Positions 59,508 to 64,000 of a stretch of DNA of 64,000 nucleotides are shown in pieces. The stretch is taken from positions 1 to 64,000 of IMG/VR virus record IMGVR_UViG_3300043446_005051, one strand, 5' to 3'. This stretch comes from a virus. Below the pieces are notes generated by a model that saw only the letters and a program-made list of their open reading frames with translations, did not search any database and was not told the DNA's origin. A program made the translations under genes and the position numbers. Position 1 is the first letter of the stretch. The number at the start of each line of letters is the position of its first letter.

Positions 59508-60680
59508 TTAATTTTCGTATGTAATCGCTAAATTATGAGCTCCGCCGCAAGAAATATCTTTCCAATTAGTTTTTGTACTTATTTGAGTAAATATAGTCGT
59601 ACCTCCAGTTCCCACTAATGATGTCAATTGACGACTTCCATTGGAACCAGTTCCCCATAAAGTTCCATCTGTTTTAATTGCTAATGTATAGTTGCTTGAA
59701 TTGCTGGAGTTTACCCTTACTCTTTTCCAATTATTAGATGACCCTACTTGAATAAATTCAGTAGTTACCCCCACTGATGGTCCTAAGCCTAGTTGACCAT
59801 CAGTGTTTGACCCTCTTGCCCACAAGGTTCCGTCTGTCTTAACTGCCATCGTATAGTCTATACAACTTATTTGTTTCCAATTTGTTTCATTCCCAATTTG
59901 TACTGGACTTGTGGAAATTGAATTTGCAAAAATGTCACCTTCCCTAGCCAGATTACCCCATCTATATAAACTTCCATCCGTTTTAATAGCATATGCATAA
60001 CTAATACCAGGCTCTACCGTTTTCCAATCATTAGATACTCCAATCTGTGTAAATATAGATGTTGTGTCACTACCTGGTATATTACGCGAGCCTGTTATCC
60101 ACAATGTCCCGTCCTTTTTAATTGCTATTGTCGTTCTGAAACCAGTTTTAGCTTCTCTCCACTCACTACTTAACCCAACTTGAGTTGGTTTATTTGTAGA
60201 AGCTATGCCCACCAATCCTAATTGTGAGAAACTATTATTTCCCCACACCCAAAGAGTTCCATCATATTTAATTGCTGCTGCATGGTCTGGAGTATCATTT
60301 GTAAAATCTGATGAATAATAACTTATTGTTTTCCAATTTATATTATTATCAATTTTAGTTGGAGTTGATATTGCTGAGCCAGCATAACCTAATCCCAATT
60401 GTCCTAAGCTGTTAGCTCCCCACACCCATAAAGTGCCATCTGACTTTATGGTCATTGAACCTCTGGCTGAAGTTTCAACTGCTTTCCAATTAATTCCAAT
60501 TCCAACATTAGTGTTTATAATATTAAAATTAGTATTGGAATTTATACCATTTCCAAGAACTCCATTGGATGCATTTCCCCATACATATAATCCACCTTCT
60601 TGAAAATATTCAGATGGTACGAAAACATCATCAAAGTTATATACTACTCCATTTTCGGTGAAGTTATAAAATGTTGGCAT
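59508..60680 (-). CDS. RCC1-repeat beta-propeller protein, 390 aa
   Basis: About seven repeats of the type NWKxVxxGxxxTxAIKxDGTLWxWGxNxxGQLG, each ~50 residues, with GSLYRWG/GTLWVWGN turns. RCC1 propellers mediate protein and surface recognition. Here the N-terminus MPTFYNFTENGVVYNFDDVF has no signal peptide. In phages such repeats sit in adhesin-type virion proteins. One of three. Confidence 0.85.
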   Translation of the reverse strand: MPTFYNFTENGVVYNFDDVFVPSEYFQEGGLYVWGNASNGVLGNGINSNTNFNIINTNVGIGINWKAVETSARGSMTIKSDGTLWVWGANSLGQLGLGYAGSAISTPTKIDNNINWKTISYYSSDFTNDTPDHAAAIKYDGTLWVWGNNSFSQLGLVGIASTNKPTQVGLSSEWREAKTGFRTTIAIKKDGTLWITGSRNIPGSDTTSIFTQIGVSNDWKTVEPGISYAYAIKTDGSLYRWGNLAREGDIFANSISTSPVQIGNETNWKQISCIDYTMAVKTDGTLWARGSNTDGQLGLGPSVGVTTEFIQVGSSNNWKRVRVNSSNSSNYTLAIKTDGTLWGTGSNGSRQLTSLVGTGGTTIFTQISTKTNWKDISCGGAHNLAITYEN

Positions 60681-60685
60681 TTCTC

Positions 60686-61048
60686 TTAAGGTTCAATATA
60701 AACTACAGGTGCATTCATCTCTTTACTCCAATTCTCCAACCAACTTTTAACAGATGAATTCATCTTTGAATTATTTATTGAAATTGCTTTAAGAAATTGT
60801 ACATCATTATTTCTTTCAACCGATACTAGAACATTACATTTGTCTGGTCTCATTTCTTCAGGTAATAGCTTTTGACTCCAAGCACATTGATAATTTACAC
60901 ATACATTAGGACGAACCTTGTGTATTTTACATCCATTACACCCTTTAAATTTACAAGATTGTCCATTTCCAAATTCCCATCCGTAAGAACTTCCAATTAG
61001 CCAAGTACAACATGCTGTACAGTCGCCACAAGACCTAAAATAATTCAT
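60686..61048 (-). CDS. YkgJ-like Cys-cluster (metal-binding) protein, 120 aa
   Basis: CGDCTACCTW at residues 7-16 then CKFKGCNGCKIHKVRPNVCV and CAWS. The CxxCxxCC...C...C...RPxxC layout matches the YkgJ zinc/iron-chelating family. Its role in phages is not known; some sit near fibre loci. It lies between two RCC1 genes with gaps of about 5 bp, so it is in the same operon. Confidence 0.8.
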   Translation of the reverse strand: MNYFRSCGDCTACCTWLIGSSYGWEFGNGQSCKFKGCNGCKIHKVRPNVCVNYQCAWSQKLLPEEMRPDKCNVLVSVERNNDVQFLKAISINNSKMNSSVKSWLENWSKEMNAPVVYIEP

Positions 61049-61054
61049 AATATA

Positions 61055-62254
61055 TTAAATAAAATCTAAAGAAAGAATTCCTACACTATGTCCCTCTCCC
61101 GGACTTATTTGCTTCCAATTTTTATTTGCTCCTATCTGAACTGGAGACGGTTGACTAGTGTTATTTCCTATACCAAGTTGTCCGTTAATATTGTAACCCC
61201 ACCCCCATATAGTGCCATCAGTTTTAATTGCCATAGTATAATAGTTTCCACATTCTATATTTTTCCAATTTGATGAAATTCCAACTTTAGTTGGAGTAGT
61301 TTTAGTTGAATTATCACCAACTCCAAGCTGACCAAAATTATTTCTACCCCAAGCCCATAATGAACCATCTGTTTTGATAGCAATTGTGTGTTCTTTTCCT
61401 GTACTTATTTTATACCAATCGCTAGTTAAATTTCCAATTTGAGTTGGGGTACCTACAGTGGCTGTGTTACCCCTTCCTAGTTGATAAAAATTATTAAGAC
61501 CCCATCCCCATAAAGTTCCATCCGCTTTTATTGCAATGGAATATAAGTCCCCACAAGAAATTGATTTCCAATCAAAGTTTATTAAATCTATTTGCCTAGG
61601 GCTATTGGTACTTGCGTAACCAGTTATACCTAGGGCACTAGATTGATTATTTCCCCACCCCCATAAAGACCCATCAGTTTTAATTGCTAAGGTATGACTA
61701 TTTCCAGCTCCAACTAACCTCCAATTTGAAGAAATTCCAACCTGAGTTGGAGAAATTTTATCAGTATTATTAGATATTCCGAGTTGGCCATTAGTATTCC
61801 TACCCCAAGACCATAATGTACCATCAGTTTTTATGGCAAATGATGAGTCTGAATATGTTGAAATCTGTAACCAATTTGAAGCGATACCCACTTGTATTGG
61901 AGTTGATTGAATTAAACTAGTATTAGTAGTGTTTATGCCTAGCTTTCCATATGAGTTTATACCCCAAGTCCATAAAGTTCCATCTTTTTTAATCGCCAAA
62001 TTATGGCTGTTTGAAGAGCCAACTATTTTCCAAGTATACCCACTATTAACTTGAGTTGGAGTATTTGTAGCTGCTAATCCTACAACTCCTAACTGCCCTT
62101 GTGTATTACTACCCCAAGACCATAATTGAGGAGTCACTCCTAATTGAGGTAATAAATCTGGATAAACGGAAATTAGATAATCTTTAGTTATTAATTTAGT
62201 ACCTAAATCAATTCCACCACTATCTATAAAATTTGTTTTTGGATTGTATACCAT
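61055..62254 (-). CDS. RCC1-repeat beta-propeller protein, 399 aa
   Basis: About seven repeats (WLQISTYSDSSFAIKTDGTL, WGRNTNGQLGISNNTDK...). Starts MVYNPKTNFIDSGGIDLGTK, a tail-fibre-like head followed by the propeller. Related to 59508-60680 and 62934-64000 by internal repeats, but the N-terminal heads differ. Confidence 0.85.
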   Translation of the reverse strand: MVYNPKTNFIDSGGIDLGTKLITKDYLISVYPDLLPQLGVTPQLWSWGSNTQGQLGVVGLAATNTPTQVNSGYTWKIVGSSNSHNLAIKKDGTLWTWGINSYGKLGINTTNTSLIQSTPIQVGIASNWLQISTYSDSSFAIKTDGTLWSWGRNTNGQLGISNNTDKISPTQVGISSNWRLVGAGNSHTLAIKTDGSLWGWGNNQSSALGITGYASTNSPRQIDLINFDWKSISCGDLYSIAIKADGTLWGWGLNNFYQLGRGNTATVGTPTQIGNLTSDWYKISTGKEHTIAIKTDGSLWAWGRNNFGQLGVGDNSTKTTPTKVGISSNWKNIECGNYYTMAIKTDGTIWGWGYNINGQLGIGNNTSQPSPVQIGANKNWKQISPGEGHSVGILSLDFI

Positions 62255-62260
62255 TTATCT

Positions 62261-62914
62261 TCAAACTATTTCTTCTTGAGGTTTAAGATTTATATTATAT
62301 ACTTCATCTATAGTTAAACATGAATCAATTTCTTGATGTTTTGAGTGTTCCCAATCAAAAACGCTTTGAACATAATTATCAACTTCTGATATTACATATT
62401 GTAACTCTTGACTTGTGATTTCCAACCAGGTATTTCTAAACTTGAAATTATGAAGACCAGGTGAAGCTGATAACTTAGATGCTAGTAATTGTCGCTCATC
62501 TCGATTTGTAGATATTTCTACTTGGGAACCGTTAATAGTTACCTCAATAATTGTACTCTCTTTCTGTTTTCTTATTAAAGTAGCATCTTTCTTTTTTTCT
62601 AATTTTACTTCCTCTAGTGTTTTTGCAATTAAAGGATATGTAAATAAAACTTTAATTGGAATACCATTTTGTCGTTCTATAGCCCAAGTAAAATCACCAA
62701 TATTATAATACCTAGAATCAAATGGCTCTGTAATTTTTTCTATTGGTAATAAATGGGTTAATCCATCTGAAAAATGGATAGGCATATCATTATAACTCTG
62801 AGGTTCAACCACATCTGAAAGTTCTAAATCTTCTAATTCTGAATTTATCATTCTCATATTATAAGAGAATGGACCGAGAATAAGTTGATTATTATGTATT
62901 AATGCTATTTCCAT
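62261..62914 (-). CDS. DUF4376-type protein, 217 aa
   Basis: The C-terminal half (LEEVKLEKKKDATLIRKQKE, then RDERQLLASKLSASPGLHNF and KFRNTWLEITSQELQYVISE) follows the DUF4376 layout: a lysine-rich helix, DRxxL, FxFRxxWLxITxxEL, then VxxxVQxxFxWE. In phages this family is near tail-fibre genes and may be an assembly helper. N-terminal half of unknown fold. Confidence 0.75.
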   Translation of the reverse strand: MEIALIHNNQLILGPFSYNMRMINSELEDLELSDVVEPQSYNDMPIHFSDGLTHLLPIEKITEPFDSRYYNIGDFTWAIERQNGIPIKVLFTYPLIAKTLEEVKLEKKKDATLIRKQKESTIIEVTINGSQVEISTNRDERQLLASKLSASPGLHNFKFRNTWLEITSQELQYVISEVDNYVQSVFDWEHSKHQEIDSCLTIDEVYNINLKPQEEIV

Positions 62915-62933
62915 ATTTTTTTAAGTATTTATA

Positions 62934-64000
62934 TTAAATATTTGGTGAAACGCCTAATGTGAGCCCAGCTGTAATAGAAACTCGGTTCTCTACATATTTC
63001 CAATTAGATGAACCTTTTGTTATGTTGGTAAACTCTTGAAATTCTTCATTGGTATCTGTTGAAGTTAATTGAAAATCTTCATTATTTCCACTTGCCCATA
63101 AAGACCCATCAGTTTTTATGGCAAATGTATTACTATGAGAACAATCAACGAATTTCCAATCTACCCCAGAACCAACCCTCGTTGGAACCACAGCAGAAGA
63201 TATTCCTACAATTCCAAGTTGAGATCTTGAATTATCTCCCCAAGTCCATAAACTTCCATCTTTTTTAATTGCAGCACTATGAGTCCTTCCACTTGAACAC
63301 AGTTTCCATTGGTCGGAGGTACCTATTTGAGTTGGAATATATCTATCAGTGTATGGGTCTTCTACTCCCAGTCCAAGTTGTCCTATTCCAATAGGGTCAC
63401 CAAGAACTTGGCCCTGATCAGTAACTGTAATTCCGGTATTATTTCCCCATGTCCATAGAGTTCCATCTTCTTTAATTGCAGTTACAACATGAACTCCAGT
63501 ACTTACAGTCTTCCATCCTCTATTCGTCTGGCCGACTGCCACATAAACTTCAGTAGGAGATGTGACAATTCTATTCACATTTGTGTCATTTATACCTAAC
63601 CTTCCATATGAATTTCTTCCCCAAGTCCATAAACTTCCATCTATTTTAATAGCGGCATTAAATGCACCGGAGGGACTATTAATTTTCCAATCTGAACCAA
63701 CTCCTACTTTAGTGAGAGTTGTAATGCCAGATGTTGATGTATACCCCAGCCCCAATTGAGCAGAGTCATTTCTTCCACAAGTCCACAAAGTACCATCATC
63801 TCTAATTACAGTGGTATGATATCCTCCAGATGATAACTTAACCCAATAAGAACCAATTCCCACTTGAGTTGGTGTATTTCTATTTGAATAATCCTTCGTT
63901 CCGAGTTGACCATGTGAGTTATCCCCCCAGGTCCACAAACTTCCATCTGTTTTAATAGCGGTAACAAAATCATTTGAAACTGAAATTTTCTTCCATTGAT
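62934..64000 (-). CDS. RCC1-repeat beta-propeller protein (5' end outside window)
   Basis: At least six repeats with the WGDNSHGQLG/WGRNSYGRLG turns. The frame runs on beyond position 64000, reading QWKKISVSNDFVTAIKTDGS before the edge, so the true start lies upstream. Third member of the RCC1 group. Ends with an in-frame, non-repeat tail (SITAGLTLGVSPNI). Confidence 0.85.
   Translation of the reverse strand, partial: QWKKISVSNDFVTAIKTDGSLWTWGDNSHGQLGTKDYSNRNTPTQVGIGSYWVKLSSGGYHTTVIRDDGTLWTCGRNDSAQLGLGYTSTSGITTLTKVGVGSDWKINSPSGAFNAAIKIDGSLWTWGRNSYGRLGINDTNVNRIVTSPTEVYVAVGQTNRGWKTVSTGVHVVTAIKEDGTLWTWGNNTGITVTDQGQVLGDPIGIGQLGLGVEDPYTDRYIPTQIGTSDQWKLCSSGRTHSAAIKKDGSLWTWGDNSRSQLGIVGISSAVVPTRVGSGVDWKFVDCSHSNTFAIKTDGSLWASGNNEDFQLTSTDTNEEFQEFTNITKGSSNWKYVENRVSITAGLTLGVSPNI

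Overview
The window looks like part of a T4-like cyanophage (myovirus) genome. It is AT-rich and almost every gene reads on the minus strand, in short operons with 1-10 bp start/stop overlaps. Ten tRNA genes are scattered among the genes. A 105-aa protein (44048-44365) and a 2449-aa pectin-lyase-like fibre protein (51039-58388) are of types I know from T4-like cyanophages, an identification from memory. Two proteins begin with peptides resembling the T4 capsid-targeting sequence. Because transcription runs right to left, the high-coordinate end is upstream.

1-31.5 kb is an accessory region of about 95 very small, mostly unrecognised genes. They are separated by a repeated intergenic cassette: a GTGCCAGTT/AACTGGCAC hairpin, an extended -10 promoter (TGCTATNNT) and often a 5'-leader hairpin. 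Recognisable members are a DUF2786 protein, a DUF6011-like zinc protein, a PD-(D/E)XK nuclease, a calcineurin-like phosphoesterase, an NblA-like small protein, a homing-endonuclease-like protein, an antitoxin-like protein beside a CMP/dCMP-type deaminase, a lipoprotein, an HNH endonuclease and an SF2 (UvsW-like) helicase. A consensus sigma-70 promoter on the plus strand, next to tandem 34-bp repeats, lies at 1966-2240.

31.5-40 kb holds two tRNAs and the most striking locus: a beta-grasp ubiquitin-like protein (36995-37255), a JAMM/JAB protease (35810-36892), an E2-like protein (34742-35710) and an E1/ThiF-like enzyme (33941-34648). Each gene has its own hairpin terminator. The order resembles plasmid PRTRC and bacterial Bil/CBASS ubiquitin-like systems. 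I know of no described phage system with all four parts. A second phosphoesterase and a phage-type adenine methylase follow.

40-51 kb mixes eight tRNAs, an I-Ssp6803I-type endonuclease, a Dps ferritin, a GNAT acetyltransferase and a basic HNH-like protein with capsid-targeting N-termini, two other basic proteins, an RlpA-like exported protein and small membrane proteins. 43.2-43.75 kb is an unexplained stretch flanked by tRNAs.

51-64 kb is a host-recognition/structural module: the giant fibre protein, a sulfotransferase and three RCC1-repeat proteins, interleaved with a YkgJ-like cysteine protein and a DUF4376 protein. The last RCC1 gene runs off the right edge.
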